A stretch of 16,092 nucleotides of DNA from an uncultured Pseudomonadota bacterium (GTDB lineage Bacteria; Pseudomonadota; Gammaproteobacteria; Burkholderiales; SG8-39). The translations under genes were made by a program, and so were the position numbers. Each line of letters opens with the position of its first letter. Position 1 is the first letter of the stretch. Location of the stretch: the NCBI GenBank assembly GCA_903895005.1, contig CAITSH010000189.1, positions 1-16,092 of the forward strand, in the 5' to 3' direction. Below, in pieces: positions 1 to 8,232 of the stretch. The notes beneath the pieces are model-generated. The model ran no database searches, was not told the DNA's origin, and was given only the letters and a program-made list of their open reading frames with translations.

Positions 1-1802
1 AGCGTGTCCGTGTCCGCCTTCAGGTTCGTCACCGCGTTGTCCGACGTATCGAGCGTGTAGACGCCCGCCGCACCCCGCAGATCCAGCGTCGCCGCCGTGA
101 TCACCCCAGACTGCGTCACCGTCCCGGTCGAGCTAAGGGTAAGCGTACCTCCGCCAACGTTAGTTGCTCCAATGCCGGTAATTCCGCCAGAACCGGCTTG
201 TAAAGTCACATTGCCGCCTGCCGTTGAAATACCGAATCCCGCCATGGTGATCGCGTTTGCCGCATTCGCGTCAATCGCGAGCCCAGACGTCTGCGCCATT
301 GAAAGTGAAGTTTCAAAAATAATATCGTGCGCAGCCTGGAGGGTGACTGTGGTCCCGGTAATTGCCTCGATTGCCGCCTTTGTGGCGTAATAATTATTGA
401 CGCCGTCGTTAGCCTGAAAAGGGTTGGCAGTATCCAGAACAGCAGTTGCGTCTCCCGCAGGTACACCGACGGAGATGAACAAGTCATCCGGATCCAGAAG
501 CAGAGCACCCGCACGACCTAGAGGCGACGAAGCATCTACACGACCGTTAAAAAGCAAATTGCTCTTTCCCGACACCTCGACGCGCCCGCCATCGCCTCCA
601 GTCCGCCCGCCTCGAGCCGAAATAGAACCGAAATAACGGGAATCGCCTTTCGCCCAGACGACAACGTTGCCGCCATCGCCCCGCTCTAACGCATCGGCTC
701 GAACGCTAACACCTGATCCGACGAAGGTGCGCTCCGCCTGCTGAACACTAAGGTTCAGACCTTGAAAATCTCCGCCAACAAGAGCAGTGCCCCCGCCCAT
801 TTCACCCGAAACATCCACGCTCGCAGCGCCGACAAGGCCAACCTGGGCACCAAGCAATTGCACAGTGCCACCCTTGTCGCTAGCACCCTTGGCCTCAATC
901 ACGCCTTCAGCCAGCAGCGTGCCGCCTTCAGCCTGCACCGTAACCGTGCCGCCCTTCGGACCATTCGCCGTAATAGTTGAAGTCGAATCAAGCGTAACGT
1001 CCTTGGTCGCCTTGAGAACAATCTTTCCCTGCTCGTTGACCGTGGCGCCATTCGCGCTAATCACCCCGCTGTTGCGAATGCTCGCTCCATAGATCCCAAC
1101 CTTGCCAGACTGGCTGATCAGTTGCCCGACGTTGAGTGCGGCGTTGTCCGGCGCAGTTAGCTCAACCCGCAGATAAGGGCTCTGGGAATTGACGAGTTCT
1201 ACGCTCTTGCCGGCGGCGAGCACGATCTCGCCGGTCGGGGACGTGATGACCCCATGGTTCTCCACCTGGGGCGCCACGAGATAAACAAAGCCGCCGTCCC
1301 CGGACTTGATCGTGCCTTGGTTTATTACCTTTCCAGCGCCCGGGACTTCGTCGAATTTGTATCGTCCCGCGAGGAAATCGGCATCAGTGAATTTAAGCGA
1401 GCTTGCAACAAAGCCGGCGGTATCAATGACCGCGCCGCCACCGACAAACACCCCGTTGGGGTTGATCAGAAACACTCGACCATTGGAAAGTAACTGGCCA
1501 AGGATGTTCGAAGCCTCATTGCCGGTCACCCGGTTGAGCACCGAAGAAAGATTGTTTTGCTGGATGAAGCGGGTAATTTCGGCAGAACCAATCGAAAAAC
1601 CCTGCCAGTTAATGATCGTTCCGGGCGTGTTGGTAATGTTCAGGGCATTGCCTGCCTGGCTGAACACGGCACTGCCGGAAATGACTGTCGGGTTGGTTGG
1701 CGCGGAGTGCGCATTGCCGGCGAATGCGGACGAAACGGCCAATGCGACGAGGTTGCGGCGGAGGACGCGCGCAGAGGGCGTTAAACGAAGGGCTTTGGAC
1801 AA
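1..1802 (-). CDS. Two-partner secretion exoprotein (TpsA, filamentous haemagglutinin family), 3' end outside window
   Basis: Large secreted adhesin/exoprotein exported through the outer membrane by its TpsB partner. I translated the minus strand by hand: it is open without a stop from a TTG at 1802-1800 to the window edge (600 codons). AGGAG sits 7 nt before the TTG; the nearby ATG (1807-1805) is out of frame and stops after eight codons. Residues 1-34 are a signal peptide (RRNLVALAVSSAFAGNAHSA). The TPS/haemagglutination-activity domain follows at about 40-290, with GTIINWQGFSIGS (61-73), RFIQQN, SVLNRVTGN and the hallmark NPNG at 114-117. Further on are glycine-rich beta-helix strands, a GGDGGRVEVSGK segment and LLLDPDD near 434-440, typical of HMW-like adhesins. 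Near the edge the sequence turns into repeat-like strands (NVTLQAG, GTLTLSSTG, GVYTLDTSDNAVTNL). The family is usually over 1000 aa, so most of the protein probably lies outside. Ligand or toxin function cannot be told. Confidence 0.93.
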   Translation of the reverse strand, partial: MSKALRLTPSARVLRRNLVALAVSSAFAGNAHSAPTNPTVISGSAVFSQAGNALNITNTPGTIINWQGFSIGSAEITRFIQQNNLSSVLNRVTGNEASNILGQLLSNGRVFLINPNGVFVGGGAVIDTAGFVASSLKFTDADFLAGRYKFDEVPGAGKVINQGTIKSGDGGFVYLVAPQVENHGVITSPTGEIVLAAGKSVELVNSQSPYLRVELTAPDNAALNVGQLISQSGKVGIYGASIRNSGVISANGATVNEQGKIVLKATKDVTLDSTSTITANGPKGGTVTVQAEGGTLLAEGVIEAKGASDKGGTVQLLGAQVGLVGAASVDVSGEMGGGTALVGGDFQGLNLSVQQAERTFVGSGVSVRADALERGDGGNVVVWAKGDSRYFGSISARGGRTGGDGGRVEVSGKSNLLFNGRVDASSPLGRAGALLLDPDDLFISVGVPAGDATAVLDTANPFQANDGVNNYYATKAAIEAITGTTVTLQAAHDIIFETSLSMAQTSGLAIDANAANAITMAGFGISTAGGNVTLQAGSGGITGIGATNVGGGTLTLSSTGTVTQSGVITAATLDLRGAAGVYTLDTSDNAVTNLKADTDT

Positions 1803-1873
1803 AGCATTTCTCCTGGTCGTGCGTTCCCGCCCCCCCGCAAGAGCGAAACGCACTAAGCCTTACAACTCAATTA

Positions 1874-1905
1874 GGTATAGCCAAAACTTAAACTTACTTA
1901 AACTT
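1874..1905 (-). promoter_or_regulatory. Putative tpsA promoter overlapping tandem 10-bp repeats
   Basis: On the minus strand a -10-like TATACC (1879-1874) lies 17 bp downstream of a weak -35-like TTTAAG. That -35 falls in a perfect tandem duplication of AAGTTTAAGT (1905-1896 and 1895-1886). The predicted transcript would start about 65 nt before the TTG start of tpsA. Two 10-bp units put the repeats on the same helical face, which would suit a regulator or an AT-rich upstream element. The -10 and -35 matches are partial, so this is inference from sequence only. Confidence 0.4.
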
Positions 1906-2085
1906 TTACCTTATTAATCAAGACTGAGTCTAGCACAACCAGCAGCAAAAATAGGCGTCATAAGTCACACTAACCATACTTTTGGCGCTCAATTTTTACG
2001 CCTTGGGGCCGCCCGCACTGAACATCGAGCCCGAAACTCAAATGTGGAGATCAAGCGTAGCGGCTCACCGATTTTTTATTTAAAA

Positions 2086-2148
2086 TTAATGCATTAAGAG
2101 CGATTTAGATTGCCGCAAAAGGCCGAGCGTCAGCAGAGTCCTTTTCAT
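2086..2148 (-). CDS. Possible 20-aa small ORF in the tpsB-tpsA gap
   Basis: ATG at 2148-2146 is preceded by GAGGGG with a 7-nt spacer and encodes MKRTLLTLGLLRQSKSLLMH before a TAA. The basic start and short hydrophobic run resemble the beginning of a signal peptide, but there is no cleavage site or mature part. It could be a leader peptide, a remnant of a decayed exported protein, or chance. The stop codon lies inside the 12-bp palindrome at 2086-2097. A longer 63-codon reading of the same frame (from 2274) has no support. Nothing recognisable. Confidence 0.15.
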   Translation of the reverse strand: MKRTLLTLGLLRQSKSLLMH

Positions 2149-2371
2149 ATGCTTGCCCCTCGCCCTCCCCAAAAAAACAGCCGTGTTCATGCTCCAACTA
2201 CCGCAAATCCTCATATCGGCCCCGAAGGAGTCAAGGGAACAACCCCGATTAGCGTTTAAATGGGGTAGCTTCGCCACGAGCCGGGCGGCAGCAAACCATC
2301 GAAGCTTCGCGTGGATGTAGCAGGAGGTAATGCCTTATCCGGACGCCCTCGCCTAACGATGAGCGACGCCC

Positions 2372-4015
2372 TCAGAACAAATACGACATGTTCAAGTGAC
2401 CGAGGCCATTGCCCCGCGCAACCGTGCCGCCAGGGTCACGCACGATACCGAAGTCCAAGCGGATGAAAAGGTTCGATCCAACAGCAATTCTCACCCCGAA
2501 GCCGGCGCTCGCAATAGTGTGGCTCTGAGTCTCAAGGATGGTCGCCTTATTTCGCATTACGCGCCCCCAGTCGTAAAACGTTAGCGCTCGAACACGCGTG
2601 CTAGAGCCTTCGCCGCCCAAGTTCAAGGCGGACGCAAAATCAGGACTGTAAAGCTCCACCGAACCTCGAACCCCTACATCGGCAGCAAGCTCACGCTCCG
2701 CAAACCCGCGCACCGAATCAGCGCCTCCAATTCCAAATTGCTCTCCGGAAACCAGGAGATCCTTTGTCATTTGTCCGGAAAGGCTGCCCCGGACCTGCAT
2801 GTCATTTGCGAACGACCGATTGTGGCTAATGCCAAATCTTTGAAGAGAGTACCAATCGCTCGCTCCAGCACGTGAGGCGGTAAACGCCAATTGCCCGGCT
2901 GTCTTGTCTCCTGGAATGTTGTCATAGGTCCCGAAATAAAATGTTGTTTCACTGGTCGCCGCACGCAGCGTGCCGTAGTACGTCATGCTTATCGGACGGA
3001 CGGTGACATTGGGTACCAACTGGGGGCCGCCGACGAACTGCGTCACGTTGCTCTCGTAAGCGCGCCAATCAGCACCGAACACCAACTTTTGCTCCAACTC
3101 ACCCCACCGCGGGAGGTTGTAGTTGTAGCGGGCACCCGCAATGGTTCCAGCGCCGGCGATATTGAACGAACTTGCAACAACGCCCGAATTTACGTTCGAT
3201 TGTCCGACCGTAAAATCCATCGAATTCCCGGATTCGTAGAGGGGAATGTGATAGGAGCCCCCGATGATGAATACGTTTCGACTGGGCCCCAGCGTAACTT
3301 TCTCAGGGTTTATCGGATCATTCGGCGCCATCACATACTGCATCGAAAGCGTGTGGTCGCGATTCCACATGTTCGATTGCTGGAATCCGAGCCCGACACG
3401 GAACTTGCCGGTCTGGGGTGTTCCGGTATTGTCGAGGCTGACGCTGTACTTGACCGTTTTCTCGTCTGCGACCCGGACAACCGCGTCCACCTGCGCCTCC
3501 TCGGCGCCGCCGCGCAACAACACGGTCGTCTGCTTTGACGGACTTTCATTTGCAATACGAAGGTTATCCGCGACAAATTGGGTGTTTGGTGCCTCGCCCT
3601 CTTTAAGGGCCGGCAGGCTCCGGCGAATGTTTGCTTCGTCAAAGTTCTTGTTGCCTTCGACGATGACCTTGCCAATTTTCGCCTCAACAACCTTGAACCG
3701 TACCTCACCCTTTTCGAGTTCTTGTTCGGGCAAGATGATCTGGACGGCGCTGAACCCCTTGCTGGAAAACACTTTCTCCAGCGCTTCGAGCGCACGCTGA
3801 ACGTCAGCAAAATTTTTGCTCTTTCCCGCGAAGGGCTGCGTTGCGGCCTCGAGTTCTGCAACGCTCACAAGGGTCGCCCCCTCAATCACGTAACGGCGAA
3901 TTTCGAACCTTGGATCGGCCGGCGCAGAAGACTGGGCGTACGCTGACGACGCACAGCAAAAAGCCATACAAAGCATCGCTAGCGACAAAAATCTAGACGT
4001 TCCGGGACGGCGCAA
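2372..4015 (-). CDS. Two-partner secretion outer-membrane transporter TpsB (ShlB/FhaC/HecB family)
   Basis: Outer-membrane beta-barrel that recognises the TPS domain of the partner exoprotein in the periplasm and moves it to the cell surface. I place the start at TTG 4015-4013, giving 547 aa: AAGGAGG lies 6 nt upstream and a TATAAT box at 4057-4052 would be inside the gene if the longer frame from 4075 were used. Residues 1-27 are a standard signal peptide ending SSAYA/QSS. POTRA 1 is at about 37-112 (RFEIRRYVIEGATLVSVAEL) and POTRA 2 at about 114-185 (KVIVEGNKNFDEANIRRSL), followed by a barrel to the end. The conserved VRGF loop motif is at 435-438 and the protein ends in a terminal Phe (NMSYLF), as expected for BAM-inserted barrels. 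The mature N-terminus before POTRA 1 is short, so an FhaC-like plug helix is probably absent. The gene is upstream of tpsA on the same strand. Confidence 0.93.
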   Translation of the reverse strand: MRRPGTSRFLSLAMLCMAFCCASSAYAQSSAPADPRFEIRRYVIEGATLVSVAELEAATQPFAGKSKNFADVQRALEALEKVFSSKGFSAVQIILPEQELEKGEVRFKVVEAKIGKVIVEGNKNFDEANIRRSLPALKEGEAPNTQFVADNLRIANESPSKQTTVLLRGGAEEAQVDAVVRVADEKTVKYSVSLDNTGTPQTGKFRVGLGFQQSNMWNRDHTLSMQYVMAPNDPINPEKVTLGPSRNVFIIGGSYHIPLYESGNSMDFTVGQSNVNSGVVASSFNIAGAGTIAGARYNYNLPRWGELEQKLVFGADWRAYESNVTQFVGGPQLVPNVTVRPISMTYYGTLRAATSETTFYFGTYDNIPGDKTAGQLAFTASRAGASDWYSLQRFGISHNRSFANDMQVRGSLSGQMTKDLLVSGEQFGIGGADSVRGFAERELAADVGVRGSVELYSPDFASALNLGGEGSSTRVRALTFYDWGRVMRNKATILETQSHTIASAGFGVRIAVGSNLFIRLDFGIVRDPGGTVARGNGLGHLNMSYLF

Positions 4016-4051
4016 AGCCGGCCTCCTTAACCTGAATATCACGAAAGACCG

Positions 4052-4080
4052 ATTATACGAAATAAATTCAAACAAAACAA
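4052..4080 (-). promoter_or_regulatory. Putative tpsB promoter
   Basis: On the minus strand a perfect TATAAT (4057-4052) is preceded, with a 17-bp spacer, by TTGTTT (4080-4075, three of six matches to the -35 consensus). Transcription would begin near 4046-4045, leaving a leader of about 30 nt that contains the AAGGAGG at 4028-4022 in front of the TTG start at 4015. The arrangement is self-consistent and supports the shorter tpsB. Confidence 0.55.
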
Positions 4081-4154
4081 TCGCTTGGCACTGTTAACTT
4101 ACATTTACTGAGAGGGCTCGAATTGGCGCAATTCTGCTCAAAGACCACTCACGA

Positions 4155-4211
4155 TATAATCTGGGGTTTGCGGGTGGCAGTGAAATTTTAATAGCGGCAG
4201 CGGCGCAAACC
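4155..4211 (+). promoter_or_regulatory. Putative trxB promoter (-10) and leader inverted repeat
   Basis: TATAAT at 4155-4160 lies about 100 nt before the trxB start; the hexamer 17 bp upstream (TTCTGC) is a poor -35. In the predicted leader GGTTTGCG (4165-4172) and CGCAAACC (4204-4211) form a perfect 8-bp inverted repeat around a 32-nt loop. Whether it matters for regulation is unknown. Confidence 0.35.
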
Positions 4212-4245
4212 GCACGAGCTTACTCCGTTTAACTAATTGTTTTAA

Positions 4246-5226
<981 letters not shown>

Positions 5227-5304
5227 GTTCAACTGAAAGCGGGCTGCGCGCGCACGAACCGGAATGAGCCACTACCCGGGCTCTTTACATAACGGGCAGT
5301 TGAC

Positions 5305-5865
5305 TTGAAAAAAAAGCTCCCTCTTGCCGTGGCTCCGAAGTTGGAGGACGGCGACCTTTTTCGCGACGCGGTTCGCGGTGCTATTCCGCTGCCAAAGCCG
5401 GACCGGGTCAACCTCGCCGTACCGGCGGCGCCTGCCATTCCCGTACGTTCGATTATCGACGGGGATGAAACCTTGTTCGATTCGCTTAGTGACGGACCGC
5501 CTGGCTGGGATGAGGCGTTGGAGGCCGGCGAAGAACTAAATTTTCTGCGCGACGGGCTATCTCGACAGGTGCTGAAGAAATTACGCCGGGGCCATTGGGT
5601 GGAGCAGGCCTATGTCGATCTTCACGGAATGAATCGGGAGGAAGCCCGCCAAGTCCTGGGCCAGTTTCTCGCCCAAGTAATAAACCGCGGCTATCGCTGC
5701 GTGCGCATCATCCACGGCAAAGGGCTCGGGTCAAAGAAACGCGAACCCGTGCTCAAAGCGAAAATAAAAACATGGCTGTCGCAGCGCGACGAGGTGCTGG
5801 CCTACTGCCAGGCAGCGCCCCACGAGGGCGGTGCCGGTGCGACGATCGTATTACTAAAAGCCTGA
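5305..5865 (+). CDS. Smr (small MutS-related) domain protein
   Basis: Stand-alone Smr-domain protein of 186 aa, the size of enterobacterial SmrA/SmrB. The Smr domain occupies about residues 98-186 with DLHGM (105-109), HGKG (137-140) and the closing GGAGATIVLLK; these are nuclease-family motifs. Family members nick DNA or cleave RNA, and E. coli SmrB cleaves mRNA at collided ribosomes. Which activity applies here cannot be decided. The N-terminal half is acidic and proline-rich (LFRDAVRGAIPLPKPDR), as in proteobacterial homologues. The start is TTG at 5305, just after an in-frame TAA at 5290; no good Shine-Dalgarno is visible and the next in-frame candidate is GTG at 5329. The gene lies 78 bp after trxB, possibly in the same transcript, and converges on glnB 43 bp away. 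Confidence 0.9.
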   Translation: MKKKLPLAVAPKLEDGDLFRDAVRGAIPLPKPDRVNLAVPAAPAIPVRSIIDGDETLFDSLSDGPPGWDEALEAGEELNFLRDGLSRQVLKKLRRGHWVEQAYVDLHGMNREEARQVLGQFLAQVINRGYRCVRIIHGKGLGSKKREPVLKAKIKTWLSQRDEVLAYCQAAPHEGGAGATIVLLKA

Positions 5866-5908
5866 AGCAGCCTTCCCCGCTCCAACACGACGTTTCAGCC
5901 CGGTACGA

Positions 5909-6322
<414 letters not shown>

Positions 6323-6371
6323 TTATGCCGGCACACCGGCTTGCGCGAATCGACATGCCAGGTACACCTCG

Positions 6372-8093
6372 TCAGTACGTTTCCCTGTACTTCGAGGTGA
6401 TCGGATAGCGCCAGTCCTTGCCAAAACTACGGTGCGTAATACGAATGCCCACCGGAGCCTGGCGGCGCTTGTACTCGTTGCGCTTGATCAACTCAACGAC
6501 ACGCTTGACGTCCTCTTTACGAAATCCCCTCGCGATGATTTCCGCAGGGGTCTGGTCGTCCTCCATGAACGCCGCCATGACCGGATCGAGAACGTCATAG
6601 GGCGGGAGACTGTCCTGATCCTTTTGATCCGGTCGCAGTTCGGCGGACGGTGGGCGCGTCAGGATTCGCTCCGGGATATCGGGGGTCCTTGCATTGCGCC
6701 AGCGGCAAAGCTGGTACACGAGGGTCTTGGCCACGTCCTTGATCACCGCAAACCCGCCAGCCATGTCGCCGTACAGGGTCGCATAGCCGGTGGCCATTTC
6801 TGACTTGTTGCCGGTCGTCAACACGATAGACCCGAATTTATTGGACAAGGCCATCAAGATCGTGCCGCGAATTCTCGACTGGAGATTCTCTTCCGTCGCA
6901 TCCATCTCCTTGCCGGCAAACTCGGCTTGCAGCGTGGAGAGAAACGCCTCGAACGCAGGCTGAATGGAAATCTCGTCGTATCGGACACCGAGATTTTTCA
7001 CGAGTTCACGCGAGTCGGTCAAGCTGATCTCTGCCGTATAAGGCGAAGGCATCATGACCGCCCGCACCCGGTCCGCACCGAGCGCATCACACGCCACAGC
7101 AAGCACTAGCGCCGAATCGACACCGCCCGAAAGACCAATAAGCGCACCTGGGAACCCGTTTTTTTGCACATAGTCGCGCACGCCCATGCAAAGAGCACCA
7201 TACACCTCGGCTTCGCGCGAGAGCTCGGGCACGAGTTCACCATGTACCGGCCTACCGTCTTCGAACCGGACCAGACGCAGGGCCTCTTCAAAACACGGCA
7301 ATTGGTGCGCAACCTCGCCCGTTGCATCTAGCACGAAAGAGGCACCGTCAAAAACCAGTTCGTCCTGGCCGCCGACGAGGTTGCAATACACGAGCGACAT
7401 CCCGGTTTCCGCCACGCGCTCGCGCATCACGTCGTAACGCGAAGCCTGCTTGCGCATGTGAAACGGCGATGCATTTAGCACCAGCAGCACCTGCGCCCCG
7501 GCTGCGCGTGCGCGCCGCGGCGCCTCTGCCAGCCATGCATCGGCGCAGATACTGAGACCCGCACGCGTCGGCGCCGCCGGATCGGCCGTTACCGGCCCCT
7601 GCTCACCCCAGGTGTCTTCGCAGATGTTTACCCCGAACTGCACACCCTTCATCGCAAACACACAGGGCTCGCCTCCAGGGACGAAATAGCGCTCTTCGTC
7701 AAACACCGTGTAATTAGGCAACGCATGTTTGCGATAGGTTGCGAGCACGCGACCGTCCTGCAGCACCGATGCTGCGTTGTAACGTCGGCCATCGGCCTCG
7801 AACGGATGCCCCACCACCACAAGAATCCCGCGGATCGCCTGAGCCAAAGCATGCAGTGCAGCCTCGCAATCGCGGTAAAACCCATCGCGCAAAAGCAGAT
7901 CTTCTGGCGGATAACCGCAAAGGGACAACTCGGGCGTGAGCAGCAGGTCGGCTCCGGCATCGCGAGCACGCGCTGCGTAGTCGATGATTTTCGCACTGTT
8001 CCCGGCAAGATCCCCGACCACACAGTTTATCTGCGCGATCGCGATGCTTACCCGGTCGGGTGAGTTTGGGGAGGAGGTATTGGCGGCGGTCAT
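6372..8093 (-). CDS. nadE: Glutamine-dependent NAD+ synthetase NadE
   Basis: Final step of NAD+ synthesis: ATP-dependent amidation of nicotinate adenine dinucleotide using ammonia released from glutamine. With ATG 8093 it has 573 aa. The N-terminal nitrilase-type glutaminase domain (about 14-280) has the triad Glu55 (TPELSLCGYPPED), Lys122 (YRKHALPNY) and Cys158 (GVNICEDTW). The C-terminal synthetase domain carries the PP-loop SGGVDS at 322-327, TTGNKSE at 426-432 and the GDMAGGFAVIKDV segment. Odd: 25 residues after the first cysteine motif a second copy, GLSICADAW (179-187, Cys183), precedes the usual APRRARAAGAQVLLVLNASP, so this domain has an insertion of about 25 aa. The frame is open upstream to 8426, but that extension is low-complexity, lies in the divergent region and is unlike the family. 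No Shine-Dalgarno is seen; a TATAAT lies 9 nt before the ATG. Confidence 0.96.
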   Translation of the reverse strand: MTAANTSSPNSPDRVSIAIAQINCVVGDLAGNSAKIIDYAARARDAGADLLLTPELSLCGYPPEDLLLRDGFYRDCEAALHALAQAIRGILVVVGHPFEADGRRYNAASVLQDGRVLATYRKHALPNYTVFDEERYFVPGGEPCVFAMKGVQFGVNICEDTWGEQGPVTADPAAPTRAGLSICADAWLAEAPRRARAAGAQVLLVLNASPFHMRKQASRYDVMRERVAETGMSLVYCNLVGGQDELVFDGASFVLDATGEVAHQLPCFEEALRLVRFEDGRPVHGELVPELSREAEVYGALCMGVRDYVQKNGFPGALIGLSGGVDSALVLAVACDALGADRVRAVMMPSPYTAEISLTDSRELVKNLGVRYDEISIQPAFEAFLSTLQAEFAGKEMDATEENLQSRIRGTILMALSNKFGSIVLTTGNKSEMATGYATLYGDMAGGFAVIKDVAKTLVYQLCRWRNARTPDIPERILTRPPSAELRPDQKDQDSLPPYDVLDPVMAAFMEDDQTPAEIIARGFRKEDVKRVVELIKRNEYKRRQAPVGIRITHRSFGKDWRYPITSKYRETY

Positions 8094-8102
8094 AGGGTTC
8101 AA

Positions 8103-8108
8103 ATTATA
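8103..8108 (-). promoter_or_regulatory. Putative nadE -10 box, possibly giving a leaderless mRNA
   Basis: A perfect TATAAT on the minus strand (8108-8103) is separated from the nadE ATG by only TTGAACCCT. Normal spacing would start transcription about 3 nt before the ATG, and no ribosome-binding site fits between. The -35 position is not recognisable. Confidence 0.4.
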
Positions 8109-8232
8109 ACGCCCGCCTTGCCTCCTCCGCTGCATTGCCGAATAATACGCACTCGATGAAATCGCAGAAACCCAGCCTCGGTGTTGCAGCGCCGCCAAAA
8201 ATATCCCGTGCCGGGGCACCGCGTTCAAAGTG

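Larger units (their letters stand above)
1803..2371. other. 569-bp intergenic region between tpsB and tpsA
   Basis: No convincing long gene. Reading along the minus strand from tpsB it holds: a 10-bp palindrome CGAAGCTTCG (2300-2309), whose CGAAGCT can also pair with AGCTTCG at 2267-2273; a possible 20-codon ORF (2086-2148); a 12-bp perfect palindrome TTAATGCATTAA (2086-2097); and a very AT-rich stretch (1861-1920, about 25% GC by hand count) with two tandem 10-mers and a promoter-like sequence before tpsA. The AT-rich stretch contrasts sharply with the housekeeping genes to the right. I see no clear Rho-independent terminator after tpsB. Confidence 0.7.

Noticed and set aside
2086..2277. 63-codon minus-strand ORF in the tpsB-tpsA gap
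   Set aside because: No recognisable domain, irregular composition and no ribosome site at its start; only the last 20 codons have a Shine-Dalgarno, listed separately at low confidence.
2891..3538. 215-codon plus-strand ORF
   Set aside because: Lies entirely opposite tpsB, whose POTRA and barrel sequence is unambiguous.
5266..5286. Possible terminator after trxB (GAGCC/GGCTC then TTT)
   Set aside because: Only a 5-bp stem and three T; too weak to call, and co-transcription with the Smr gene remains possible.
6327..6340. Hairpin GCCGG-CACA-CCGGC between nadE and glnB
   Set aside because: Five-bp stem without a U-tract on the minus strand; could attenuate but cannot be called a terminator.
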